Shown here piece after piece: positions 9,312 through 18,039 of a DNA stretch of 38,901 nt. The notes under the pieces were generated by a model, which did no database searches, had not been told where the DNA came from, and worked only from the letters and a program-made list of their open reading frames with translations. Within the stretch, counting starts at the first letter, position 1. Every line of letters starts with the position of its first letter. Made by a program: the position numbers and the translations under genes. Source of the stretch: Bacteroidales bacterium (GTDB lineage: Bacteria; Bacteroidota; Bacteroidia; Bacteroidales; UBA1715); the NCBI GenBank assembly GCA_012519815.1, contig JAAYPM010000001.1, forward strand, positions 1-38,901, given 5' to 3'.

Positions 9312-9905
9312 TTATTGTGCTTTACGCACTGTTGTTGTAGTTTTAGCTTTTTTAGCCTGCGTTTTTTGTTGCGGTTGCTTTGCTGTTACTTGTTTATTTT
9401 TAGCGGGAGCTTTTTTCGGTTTAGACTCTGTTGTTTTTTTCTCTCCTGCCGATGATTTTGTTTCTTCAGAAGTTTCAGATTCTGCGTTTTTTTCTACTTC
9501 AGCTTTTTGCTCTGCTTCAATCAAATCAGGTAAAATAGCAGTTTCAATAAGAATATTATACCATTGAATCACTTTTTTCATATCCGAAACATACACCCGT
9601 TCTTTGTCATACGTTGGCAAAACATCTTCAAAATACTCTTTAATTTCGTCGTTAGTAGCATTTTTTTCAATTGAGCTTATTGCTTTATTTTCAATAGAAA
9701 ACATTTTTTTAAAAATTTCAAACAAAGGAGTTTCTTCTTGTTCGGTATAAATGGCTATATCTTCAAGGGCACTTACTTTCGTAGTTTGATATACCGGCTG
9801 TCTTTTTTTAGTTTGCACATGTTCAACAATAATGTTTTTAGGCGCTTGAGCAATTAATTTAAACAAGCCTGATTGTCCAGAAATAGATAAGATGTCTTTG
9901 AGCAT
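9312..9905 (-). CDS. DUF5606 domain-containing protein
   Basis: A 197-residue protein of two parts. The N-terminal ~130 residues match the DUF5606 family (starting MLKDILSISGQSGLFKLIAQ, with TEQEETPLFEIF and a later DMKKVIQWYNIL). The last ~60 residues are a low-complexity tail rich in Lys, Ala, Thr and Gln with many KK and PKKAPAK words, probably disordered and positively charged. Function unknown. The family is largely restricted to Bacteroidota and is often found near coaE, as here. The charged tail could contact nucleic acid, but that is a guess. Confidence 0.85.
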   Translation of the reverse strand: MLKDILSISGQSGLFKLIAQAPKNIIVEHVQTKKRQPVYQTTKVSALEDIAIYTEQEETPLFEIFKKMFSIENKAISSIEKNATNDEIKEYFEDVLPTYDKERVYVSDMKKVIQWYNILIETAILPDLIEAEQKAEVEKNAESETSEETKSSAGEKKTTESKPKKAPAKNKQVTAKQPQQKTQAKKAKTTTTVRKAQ

Positions 9906-9921
9906 ATAATATAATTTTAAG

Positions 9922-10650
9922 TTATTTAATATTTCGTTGTTTTTTTATTTGTTCGTATGCTTGATTCACTTTTTTAAATTTTTCGGTTGCCGAGGCTTGC
10001 ACCTCTTCGCCTAAATGGCTTACTTTATCGGGGTGGAATTTAATAGCCATGTTTTTATAGGCTTTTTTCACCTCCTCGTTTGTAGCATCTGGAGAAATTT
10101 CTAAAACGCTATACGCACTTTCTATAGTATCTGAAAACATTGCTCGTATTGATTGCACATCAATAGCACTAATACCAAGCATGTGTGCAATAGATTCAAT
10201 GGTTTGTTTTTCTGAACTTGCAAGTCCCCCATCAGCAACAGCAAGTTTAAACAAAAAATGCACTAATTCAAGCCGTGCTGCATAAGGCATATTATATTTA
10301 ATTTGCTGGCATACTTCGGCTACGGGAATATCTTTTTTTAACACATCTCGTAACATGCCAATTAATTCGGTTGCTCCTTGCTCACCGTATGCATGTAAAA
10401 GATATGATTTAACAAAATCAAGTTCGGAACGTAAAACCTTACCATCAGCCTTCATAACAGCAGCAATTAATACAAGAAGACTCACCGCAAAATCTGTAGA
10501 AGTTACTTGTTGATAGCCCATTCGTGGTTGATGAACATGCACGGTTGTATTGTCAAACATAGAGCCAATTGCAAATCCAAAAAGAGCACCAATTGGACCT
10601 CCAAACACAAAACCAGCAGCTGCACCTATAAATTTTCCGATTTTAGCCAT
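9922..10650 (-). CDS. TerB-like / DnaJ-domain co-chaperone (DjlA-like)
   Basis: A 242-residue protein. Residues 6–32 form a glycine-rich hydrophobic segment (GAAAGFVFGGPIGALFGFAIG) that may insert into the membrane. Residues ~52–172 form a helical TerB-like domain with two acidic KADGKV/VADGGL motifs. Residues ~179–237 are a J-domain with HPDK at 206–209, which stimulates Hsp70 (DnaK) ATPase. The layout matches DjlA: membrane anchor, TerB domain, C-terminal J-domain. The start overlaps the 3' end of coaE by 8 bp, suggesting translational coupling. Confidence 0.9.
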   Translation of the reverse strand: MAKIGKFIGAAAGFVFGGPIGALFGFAIGSMFDNTTVHVHQPRMGYQQVTSTDFAVSLLVLIAAVMKADGKVLRSELDFVKSYLLHAYGEQGATELIGMLRDVLKKDIPVAEVCQQIKYNMPYAARLELVHFLFKLAVADGGLASSEKQTIESIAHMLGISAIDVQSIRAMFSDTIESAYSVLEISPDATNEEVKKAYKNMAIKFHPDKVSHLGEEVQASATEKFKKVNQAYEQIKKQRNIK

Positions 10651-11233
10651 GAATTTGTGTCTTAATACGTGAATATATATGTTGTATTTGTGGAATCATT
10701 AAGGTTGAAGTATCATTTATAATTATATATGTTGCTTTTTGTACGCATGTTGTTGTGTCTGTTTGTGTATGTATTCTTTGCATTACTTGTTCTTTTGTTA
10801 TAGAATCACGAGACATAATACGCAAAATTCGTAATTCTTGTGGAGAATACACAAAAATTGAGGCATGAAATTTTTTATATGACTCATCTGCAAACATAAG
10901 TGCATTTTCATGAATTACAAACGGTCCTGATTGATTTGCTACCCACATATCATAATCGTGATACACTGCGGGGTGCACAATATGTTCGACTTGTGTTTTA
11001 AGTTGTGGTGTTGAAAAAATTTGCTGTGCTATATATTTTGTTTGTAAAACTCCATCTGCATACGCCTGTTTGCCCATGAGTTGCGTAATTTCATCTATCA
11101 ATTGTTGATTGGTATTCATAAGTATTTTTGCTCGAGAATCAGCTTCATACACTGCTATTCCAAGATTTTGAAATATACGAGAAGCATACGTTTTTCCGCT
11201 TCCTATTCCTCCGCTTAACCCTACTTCAATCAT
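10643..11233 (-). CDS. coaE: Dephospho-CoA kinase
   Basis: A 196-residue P-loop kinase that phosphorylates dephospho-CoA at the 3'-OH of ribose, the last step of CoA synthesis. The Walker A motif GLSGGIGSGKT is at residues 6–16, and the later segment YEADSRAK and the C-terminal ITKEQVMQRI fit CoaE. Length is typical. It overlaps ybbR by 4 bp upstream and the TerB/DnaJ gene by 8 bp downstream, so it lies inside a tight operon. Confidence 0.95.
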   Translation of the reverse strand: MIEVGLSGGIGSGKTYASRIFQNLGIAVYEADSRAKILMNTNQQLIDEITQLMGKQAYADGVLQTKYIAQQIFSTPQLKTQVEHIVHPAVYHDYDMWVANQSGPFVIHENALMFADESYKKFHASIFVYSPQELRILRIMSRDSITKEQVMQRIHTQTDTTTCVQKATYIIINDTSTLMIPQIQHIYSRIKTQIHG

Positions 11234-12219
11234 TTTTCAAAGTTAAAATATGTAAGTTCTGAAGGTTGCACTGATAATATTGTAATGCCTTTTGGAATAT
11301 TTTGAAGCGAAATAGGAATACTCTTTTCTTTTTTGGCATTTTTGGTGTATGTGGCAACTGCTTTTATTGTTGTATCCATGCTTTTATCATAATCTGATGA
11401 AAATACTGCGTATGAAACAATGACAAATGACTCTGAAATTCGGCGTTGTTCTTTTTCTGGCACCAACGACATATTAATAGGAACCTCAATGATATGAAAT
11501 AATTTTTTGTCAACTACTGATGAAAATTTAATATATGATTTTTCAAATTTAACGCCGGGAATAGGAATAATGTGCAAAGATGTTGAAAATGATGAATTTA
11601 AATCATCGCGTTCTAACAATTCGGTATATACATAGCGTATCGTGTCGAGTATAATTTTTGCCCCTTTTAACGTAATAGAGTCTGGTTCAAGCAGATGTGG
11701 AGAAACAAATCCATAATTATCTTTACAGTTAATATCTAAATTTACACGAACGGGAACTTTTTTTTGCACTATTTTAGAAATTGTATTGGTGATTTCATGA
11801 GGATTTACAGAGTTAATTTCAAAGAGTTCACTATGATTTTTCGATAAAAATTCAAGCGTAGAAATTTTGATTTTATGTGATTTTTGTGTGGTATCTGTCA
11901 CATATTCACTTACATCAATAGGTTTTACAAAATAAGTGTCAAACAAATAGTATTTTAAAAAGGAATATCCCGAAGCGGTTTGGTCTATCATTATTTGTTG
12001 TTGATGCGATTCAACAGCAGCAAAATTTTTAGGAATATTTTGATATTCAACGGTATATGGCACAGTAAGAGTGTAGATTTTTCCTAAGGCATTTAACAAC
12101 CAAAAAAAAGAAGAAATTCCTAAAAAAATACCAAATGCTATATAATTAATTTGAAATTTCTTAAAAAATTTTTTGAGAAATCTCCATAAAGCATGCATGT
12201 GTGTTTTAATTATATTCAT
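11230..12219 (-). CDS. YbbR/CdaR-like membrane-anchored protein
   Basis: A 329-residue protein with one N-terminal membrane segment (~26–46, IAFGIFLGISSFFWLLNALGK) followed by extracytoplasmic YbbR-type β-domains. Family features include PYTVEYQNIPKNFA and a C-terminal SIPISLQNIPKGITILSVQPSELTY. In Firmicutes, YbbR/CdaR regulates the c-di-AMP cyclase. No cyclase gene is nearby here, so the role in Bacteroidota is open. Its position between yajC and coaE matches the conserved Bacteroidota order. A terminator hairpin (12231–12262) separates it from yajC. Confidence 0.85.
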   Translation of the reverse strand: MNIIKTHMHALWRFLKKFFKKFQINYIAFGIFLGISSFFWLLNALGKIYTLTVPYTVEYQNIPKNFAAVESHQQQIMIDQTASGYSFLKYYLFDTYFVKPIDVSEYVTDTTQKSHKIKISTLEFLSKNHSELFEINSVNPHEITNTISKIVQKKVPVRVNLDINCKDNYGFVSPHLLEPDSITLKGAKIILDTIRYVYTELLERDDLNSSFSTSLHIIPIPGVKFEKSYIKFSSVVDKKLFHIIEVPINMSLVPEKEQRRISESFVIVSYAVFSSDYDKSMDTTIKAVATYTKNAKKEKSIPISLQNIPKGITILSVQPSELTYFNFEK

Positions 12220-12230
12220 AAGGTAAAAAT

Positions 12231-12262
12231 AAAAAAGGTTGACGTATATACCAACCTTTTTT
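12231..12262 (-). terminator. Hairpin terminator between yajC and ybbR
   Basis: A perfect 11-bp inverted repeat: AAAAAAGGTTG at 12231–12241 and CAACCTTTTTT at 12252–12262 with a 10-nt loop. Read leftward it gives a stem followed by U-rich sequence from the A-run, placing it just after the yajC stop. The arms are symmetrical, so it may work in both directions. Just beside it is a perfect 16-bp palindrome, ATGATTTTAAAATCAT (12265–12280). Confidence 0.7.
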
Positions 12263-12297
12263 ATATGATTTTAAAATCATTGTATGCAAATAACTAA

Positions 12298-12618
12298 TTA
12301 TTTTGCTCCCTGCATTAATGCTTCGGTAGTTTGCACAAGTGCTGATTTGTCAATTTTTACCTGAACATCTTTCGCTATTTCAATAATAACGCTGTTGTCT
12401 GATTTAATTTCAATCACTTTTGCATAAATACCACCAAGGGTAACTACAGAATCGCCTTTTTTTAATGCATCACGAAATTTTTTGGCTTCTTTTTGTCGTT
12501 TCATTTGCGGACGAATAATGAAAAAGAAAAAAATCACCATTATTCCAATAAGCAAAATAAAATTTCCAGCGCCACCTTGCGGAGGAGTTGCTTGTAATAA
12601 AATGTGTAACATATTCAT
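12298..12618 (-). CDS. yajC: Preprotein translocase subunit YajC
   Basis: A 106-residue inner-membrane protein with a single transmembrane segment (~17–36, FILLIGIMVIFFFFIIRPQ) followed by the signature RPQMKRQKEAKKFRDALKKGD and a small cytosolic β-domain (VVTLGGIYAKVIEI). YajC associates with SecDF and assists Sec-dependent export. It starts 25 bp after the DUF1573 gene and is followed by a terminator hairpin, so it probably ends the nusB–DUF1573–yajC transcript. Confidence 0.95.
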   Translation of the reverse strand: MNMLHILLQATPPQGGAGNFILLIGIMVIFFFFIIRPQMKRQKEAKKFRDALKKGDSVVTLGGIYAKVIEIKSDNSVIIEIAKDVQVKIDKSALVQTTEALMQGAK

Positions 12619-12642
12619 AGTTTTAAATTAATAATTTAATAA

Positions 12643-13071
12643 TTAAGGATTTTTTATTTCTGCGGTAAATGACAATACCGTGCGTGCAGGAATGGTATTA
12701 GCATATACCGAAACGGTTTTTGATTGTGTACCCGAACGGTTGTTGCTATCAAACTTAACTTCTACCATGCCAGCATTGCCGGGTGTTACCACCTCTGTTG
12801 TGTATTGAGATGCAGTACAACCGCAAGCTGCTTCAACACGATTTATTTTTAAATTTTCTGTGCCTGTATTGGTAAATATGTATCTATGTACCACTACCTC
12901 ACCTTGGGTAATTGTGCCAAAATCAACATGTGTTTCTTTAAATTCAATACTAGTTTCTGCATCTGCGTGCAAAGTTGTTTCATTTTTCATAACCGTGTCG
13001 CTTTTTTTCTCTGTTTGGTTGCACGCAAAAAAAACTATACAAATGCTTAAAATAATACTACTTTTTTTCAT
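12643..13071 (-). CDS. DUF1573 domain-containing lipoprotein
   Basis: A 142-residue lipoprotein. The signal peptide MKKSSIILSICIVFFAC has a lipobox ending at Cys17. The mature part is a DUF1573/ASH-like β-sandwich with the family core: HVDFGTITQGEVVVHRYIFTNTG, then ACGCTAS and a VKFDSNNRSGTQSKTVSVY stretch. The molecular role is unknown. It sits between nusB and yajC, as in many Bacteroidota. The gap to nusB is 11 bp. Confidence 0.92.
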   Translation of the reverse strand: MKKSSIILSICIVFFACNQTEKKSDTVMKNETTLHADAETSIEFKETHVDFGTITQGEVVVHRYIFTNTGTENLKINRVEAACGCTASQYTTEVVTPGNAGMVEVKFDSNNRSGTQSKTVSVYANTIPARTVLSFTAEIKNP

Positions 13072-13082
13072 CTTTTTTTATT

Positions 13083-14024
13083 TTATTGTAATAAACCTCG
13101 TCCTTTTTTTACAATTATTTTTTGTTCTTGCAAATCATCAAAAATTGAATGTAAAATACCATTAATAAAAATATTACTTTTATCGGTACTATACAATTTT
13201 GAAAGTTCTATATATTCATTAAGTGTTACACGAACTGGTATTTCATGAAAATGAATTGCTTCTGCTATTGCTATTTGCAATAAAATAATATCAATTTCTG
13301 CCATTCTATCATGATCCCAATTTTTTAAACGCTCTGTAATATATACCGAATATTCGTCCCAATTTTTAAGGGTATGAGAAAATAGTTGTTCCACAAAAAC
13401 CTGTGCATCTGCATCATGAAATTTTCCAAGAATTTCACCTCCTTCAGGATTTTTTTCAGTAAAATTATTAAGTGTTTTGAACACCATAGCTACAATCTGA
13501 TCGACGTCATCATTCCAAAAAATAGAACTTTCTTCAATAAACCAAAAAAAACTTTCAGACTGCAATATCACTGAATATAATATGTATTTTATAAATTTTT
13601 TCGTGTTATAATATGATGGCTCATGAGCACAAAATTTTTTATATTGCTCTGATTCTATAATATAAGTAAACAACTCTTTTACAATATCTTGGTGTTCATG
13701 CCAAGAGATTTTTTCGTTTCGTATAGTTGTTTGTAAGGTTTTATTGTTTTCTAATTGATTGAGAATTTTATTTTCCGCAAACGGTACAAGTCGTTTCCAC
13801 TCCTCTTCATCTTTTATAACTCGCGATTGAATTTGAAGAATGCGGTGTTCTGAAAACTGTTTTAGTTCAAGTAAAAACTGAAGTGTTGAAAGGTATAATT
13901 GATATGATTTATGAATACTTGTTTGAAGCTCTGAATATACAGCTTTAAAATCACGTTCATCATTTTTACGATATGCGTATATTGTTTGAAAAACTTTTAT
14001 TCGCAATAAGTGTCTGCCTATCAT
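13083..14024 (-). CDS. nusB: Transcription antitermination factor NusB (long Bacteroidota form)
   Basis: A 313-residue protein; only the C-terminal ~110 residues correspond to the short NusB of other phyla (WDHDRMAEIDIILLQIAIAEAIHFHEIPVRVTLNEYIELSKLYSTDKSNIFINGILHSIF contains the family core). Long NusB proteins of ~300 residues are usual in Bacteroidota. NusB binds boxA RNA with NusE and supports antitermination on rRNA operons. I choose the ATG at 14024, giving MIGRHLLRIKVFQTIYAY, rather than a GTG 30 bp upstream, because AGAAGG lies 8–13 bp before it and the shorter N-terminus matches the family. It appears to head the operon. Confidence 0.93.
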   Translation of the reverse strand: MIGRHLLRIKVFQTIYAYRKNDERDFKAVYSELQTSIHKSYQLYLSTLQFLLELKQFSEHRILQIQSRVIKDEEEWKRLVPFAENKILNQLENNKTLQTTIRNEKISWHEHQDIVKELFTYIIESEQYKKFCAHEPSYYNTKKFIKYILYSVILQSESFFWFIEESSIFWNDDVDQIVAMVFKTLNNFTEKNPEGGEILGKFHDADAQVFVEQLFSHTLKNWDEYSVYITERLKNWDHDRMAEIDIILLQIAIAEAIHFHEIPVRVTLNEYIELSKLYSTDKSNIFINGILHSIFDDLQEQKIIVKKGRGLLQ

Positions 14025-14067
14025 TTCAAAGATCCTTCTATAGTTTATACTCACTTTTAAATCTCTG

Positions 14068-14075
14068 CAAATGTA
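14068..14075 (-). promoter_or_regulatory. Putative −7 element of the nusB operon
   Basis: On the minus strand TACATTTG matches TAnnTTTG. The nearest upstream TTTG (14100–14103) is 24 bp away, longer than the usual 19–21, so the −33 part is uncertain. It lies ~44 bp before the nusB ATG. Confidence 0.45.
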
Positions 14076-14125
14076 AAAAACATTTGTAAATTATTCAGAC
14101 AAAAACGGAGAAAGTTTTTTTGTGA

Positions 14126-17100
14126 TTATCGCACAAATTTTTGATTAATGATAGTGTTTGATGAGAGTGTTGAAATTATATACACGCCTGCTTCGTGCGG
14201 TAATGCAATTTCTGTTTCCGTTATGTTTTGGTATCCTTGCGAGAAATGAATTTTTCCATCACTACCCGAAATCATAACATGATATCGTTTTGTATTATCT
14301 GCAAATGAAACCTGTACTTTATCTCCTAAAAATTTGTAGGTAACATTGTTGGGTGCACGGTAAATTGCTATTGTTTTTGAAGTGCTTGTTGTTCCGTCAT
14401 AATCTGTTTGCGTAAGTTTATAGTATGAAATACCAGGGTAAAAACTTGCATCGAGATAGGAATACCAATTTTGATACGTACTTGTTCCAGCTCCTGAAAT
14501 TTCTGCAATAGGAATAAAATCTACCCCGTTGTTTGATCTGTACAGCGTAAAAAAGTCGTTATTTGTTTCTGTTTGGGTTTCCCAGAAAATTTCTACATAA
14601 CTATATTCGGTAATTTCTGCGTAAAATTCTGATAATTCAATGGGAAACGGTTCCGACCATGATTCTGGTTGAATATCTAAACCAGCAGCTTCAGCTTCAG
14701 ATAATTCTTTAATCATAGATGCCTCCGTTATTTGTCCTCCGGCAATTGAAATGTATTTTCCTTCGTTTTCATTAGGGTCGTTATTTGCATCACGTGGGTG
14801 ATTACCTGAGCCTCCAACAGTTTCATCATCATTATAGACTCCACTATATGTACCTTCGGTTACAAATTCGCTTGCAGCATATACATTCCCAATATATCCA
14901 TATGCACTTCCTTGAAAACTTACTTGAACTTGGTCTATCACTAATTGTCCTCCAACGTAAATCGGACCGTCGTTTGCTCCAAACGTACCTGTTCCTCCCA
15001 TAAACGAATTACCAAGTGTAATAAGACTTGCACTACTATTTAAGTGTCCGGTAATGTTATCGAATGTGCTATTTCCTTCTATTTTAAAGGTTGCATTGGT
15101 ATTATTAAAATCAGTTTCATATCCATCACTGTCAAAATCATTTTTTATGAAAATATTACCATCTGAATTTTGGTTGATTGCAACATTTCCACTTTGTACT
15201 ACATTTGCTTCTAAATACGTATTGGTGTTTCCTTCTCCTTTTAATTCTGTAGCAATAAAAATGGTGTCAGCAATGAGTCGCATATCAGGAGAACTGGTAT
15301 ATGCGTTTTCAAAACCAGCGTTAAAATAAATGTTTCCATCAATATTTGTCTGTAAACTCGAATTCTTTGCAGTTACTTTATTGGTGAAAATGAGGTCGCT
15401 GTCGTGAGAAATAATTTCATTTAAAGGTACTGACGTAGAATTATTTGAATTGTATGTTGTGATAGTTAAATCACCATTGGTAAAATACGTATCTCCATAA
15501 CCTAAGTAGGTAGATATAGTTGTTGGTCCGTGAAATGCCATATCTACACCAACTTCATTTTCACCATAGGTTCCAATAGTAATACTTGTTGCTTGCAATG
15601 AACCTCCTTTTACACTAGAACTTGACTTAACCCGAGAAAACGCCATGGTTCCGGTTGCCGTAATTTTACCATTATCTGGACCCGCATAATCATCTTGATA
15701 TACAATTGTAGTGGAACCTGCACTTATATTTCCGTTTACTGTAATATTTGCATTTGATCCAATTTCAATTGTTGACGGCCAATTCATGGTGCCCCCAGTT
15801 TCGATTGTTACAACTGCGTCTATTTCAATATTATCACTTACTGTGAGTGTGCCGCCACTTTGTACCGTTACCGATTCATTTGTGGTAATGTCTACGTTTG
15901 CCGTTACGATGTTTCCGTTGCATATTATTACAATATCTGTTGCTCCGGGATAACTTGAAGCTGCAGTGCCTCCACATCCTTCAGTAGACCATGTGGAACT
16001 CGAATTCCAATTGTTTGAAGCTCGAGAATAATATACTGTTCCAGTTGATTCAATTATAGTTTGAGTGCCGCCTGCAGTAATGCTTCCTGATTTACTTCCG
16101 CATGATGATAATGTAATGTCTGATGTGGTAATTGAAGAAACTGCAATTGTATTTCCGATTGTTGCCGCAGGAGCAAAATTTGCGGTAATCCAAAAATAAC
16201 CGGTGTTTCCTGCAGAAATTGAGCGTGCAAGACTCGAGAATGTATGAGCCCCAGTACCTAAACTTGAAGTGATATCACTTCCTATTTGTGATGCACCCGA
16301 AAGACTATTTGAGGTGTTATACCATAACTGAAATTTGGTAATGTCAGCAGCATCGTATGTACCGCTAGAGGTGAATGCAATTGAAGATACAGTAGCAGTA
16401 GCATCTGTTACCGCAAGGGTAAATGCCGACAACACATGTTTTTGTGCATATTGTTGCACATTTGCTGCTGATACTTGCGATGCAGAAGCAAGTGCAACAA
16501 GTGGGAGAGGAGATACCGTGCCGCTACATGAAACATTTTGTTGTGTTGCGCCAGAACTTGTATGTGTAATAGTTTCTCCATTATATGATGCCGCATTTAA
16601 TCCCGCTTTTAAACGAACATAAATAGTAGTTGTATTTACATTACCTCCCGATTGGGTAAGGCTTAACGAACTTGTGTATCCGCTTCCGCTCGAAGTGGAA
16701 ATTTCATAATTGGTTGGAGCTGTTATTGTGATATTTTCTGAAAGACAAACACCTGACACTGTATATGATTGCCAGTTTGAAGGTCCATGCCCATCACAAT
16801 AAGAAAAACCTGAGAGTGTAGCATTGCTCACCGTAATAACCGCACCAGCAACCTCACCAGTAAGTGCAACTGTTTTATTGTCAGCATCTGTGCTTGTTAT
16901 TTCTATATTTCCTGTTTTATCTCCTGTAGACAAACCTTGCTGTAATCGAACATAAATAGGAGTGGCAGGTACCGCCCCTTCCGATTCAGTAAGAGTTAAT
17001 GAAGAAGTTTGATATGGTCCACCACTTGTTAGTGAAATCTCATACCCCGCAGGAGGTGTGATTGATATACTGTCTGTTAGGTTTGTACCAGATACAGTAA

Positions 17101-17917
17101 ACGATTGTGCTACAGAAGGACCAGAATCATTGCAATATGTAAAGTTAGAAAGAGAGGTGGGAGAAACAACAATTTCGGGACCAGCAGGACCACAACTTTC
17201 ACTTCCAGCCTTATTTATTTGTGTGGCAGCAGAAGAAACAGTAAATCCTGAAATAACATCTGTTGTTATACAATTATGGTCATATTGGTTTGATATAGTA
17301 ATAGTACCACTTCCCGCCTTTGACAATGTGGAGGATCCTACTCTGAAATATGGAATTGTAATAGCACTATTTGCTGTCCATGTTTTATTTTCACCAGACA
17401 TAACTAACCAGCCAGAACCATCACATACAAAAGCATGTCGTCCCCAATTTGCATTAGTTGTAATATTTCCTTGTATTGTTACTGTTCCATTTGTATATTC
17501 AATTCCGCTATTGTTTCCTTCACTATTACTATAATCCCCTTCTATAGTTAAATTACCAGAACCAACGTTAAGACTACTTCGTTCATTTATTAGCAAGTTA
17601 CCAGATACTGTTAAAGTATGTCCATTTAAATTTAAAGTGTTATCGTTCTGTATTGTAAGATTATTACAAACCACATCACCTGTTAAAGTAATAGTCTGAT
17701 GCCAAGATGAACCTACAATCACATCATCACCAGCTGTAGGAATAATACCTCCATTCCAAATACTGGCATTATTCCAATTACCAGTACTGTCACTTGTAAT
17801 TTCAGCAGCTCCTCCAACAAAAGGCAATACAAACAACATAGCCATAAGGCATACACGTTTAAAGAAGTTAATCTTTACGGTTTTAAAAAAACGATATGGA
17901 ACAATGCTTGTTTTCAT
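14126..17917 (-). CDS. Large T9SS-sorted surface protein with β-helix repeats
   Basis: About 1260 residues. I place the start at the second Met (17917), which gives signal peptide MKTSIVPYRFF…FVLPFVGGAA and has AAAAGGAT just upstream; the first ATG is 17935. From the first Met: signal to ~44; a parallel-β-rich region (45–250) opening with NWNNASIWNGGIIP; two homologous repeats (~255–363, ~366–474) each with LSxFxYCxxxGPS and YEIS motifs; a domain ~478–630; a second NWNSSSTWS β-helix block (~640–1080); a linker with PFPIELSEFYAE and TETNNDFFTLYRSNNGVDF; and a C-terminal ~70-residue T9SS sorting domain ending GVYIIS…INQKFVR. Probably an adhesin or matrix protein at the cell surface; no catalytic motif seen. 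It lies downstream of a smaller relative (18040–19104). Confidence 0.82.
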   Translation of the reverse strand: MKTSIVPYRFFKTVKINFFKRVCLMAMLFVLPFVGGAAEITSDSTGNWNNASIWNGGIIPTAGDDVIVGSSWHQTITLTGDVVCNNLTIQNDNTLNLNGHTLTVSGNLLINERSSLNVGSGNLTIEGDYSNSEGNNSGIEYTNGTVTIQGNITTNANWGRHAFVCDGSGWLVMSGENKTWTANSAITIPYFRVGSSTLSKAGSGTITISNQYDHNCITTDVISGFTVSSAATQINKAGSESCGPAGPEIVVSPTSLSNFTYCNDSGPSVAQSFTVSGTNLTDSISITPPAGYEISLTSGGPYQTSSLTLTESEGAVPATPIYVRLQQGLSTGDKTGNIEITSTDADNKTVALTGEVAGAVITVSNATLSGFSYCDGHGPSNWQSYTVSGVCLSENITITAPTNYEISTSSGSGYTSSLSLTQSGGNVNTTTIYVRLKAGLNAASYNGETITHTSSGATQQNVSCSGTVSPLPLVALASASQVSAANVQQYAQKHVLSAFTLAVTDATATVSSIAFTSSGTYDAADITKFQLWYNTSNSLSGASQIGSDITSSLGTGAHTFSSLARSISAGNTGYFWITANFAPAATIGNTIAVSSITTSDITLSSCGSKSGSITAGGTQTIIESTGTVYYSRASNNWNSSSTWSTEGCGGTAASSYPGATDIVIICNGNIVTANVDITTNESVTVQSGGTLTVSDNIEIDAVVTIETGGTMNWPSTIEIGSNANITVNGNISAGSTTIVYQDDYAGPDNGKITATGTMAFSRVKSSSSVKGGSLQATSITIGTYGENEVGVDMAFHGPTTISTYLGYGDTYFTNGDLTITTYNSNNSTSVPLNEIISHDSDLIFTNKVTAKNSSLQTNIDGNIYFNAGFENAYTSSPDMRLIADTIFIATELKGEGNTNTYLEANVVQSGNVAINQNSDGNIFIKNDFDSDGYETDFNNTNATFKIEGNSTFDNITGHLNSSASLITLGNSFMGGTGTFGANDGPIYVGGQLVIDQVQVSFQGSAYGYIGNVYAASEFVTEGTYSGVYNDDETVGGSGNHPRDANNDPNENEGKYISIAGGQITEASMIKELSEAEAAGLDIQPESWSEPFPIELSEFYAEITEYSYVEIFWETQTETNNDFFTLYRSNNGVDFIPIAEISGAGTSTYQNWYSYLDASFYPGISYYKLTQTDYDGTTSTSKTIAIYRAPNNVTYKFLGDKVQVSFADNTKRYHVMISGSDGKIHFSQGYQNITETEIALPHEAGVYIISTLSSNTIINQKFVR

Positions 17918-18039
17918 AATAACTATCCTTTTCATATTTATACGTATAAAATGCCCTTTAAGTTGCTTAATTTCATTAATCTACGATATGTTTTTTTGTT
18001 TTTCACGCTATACAGTCAAAATAATATATGATATACACA

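Noticed and set aside
11230-12219. YbbR as evidence of a local c-di-AMP signalling operon
   Set aside because: No diadenylate cyclase gene is adjacent; the neighbours are yajC and coaE.
15711-17534. Several plus-strand frames opposite the large T9SS protein
   Set aside because: They are antisense shadows of a Ser/Thr/Gly-rich coding sequence and have low-complexity translations.
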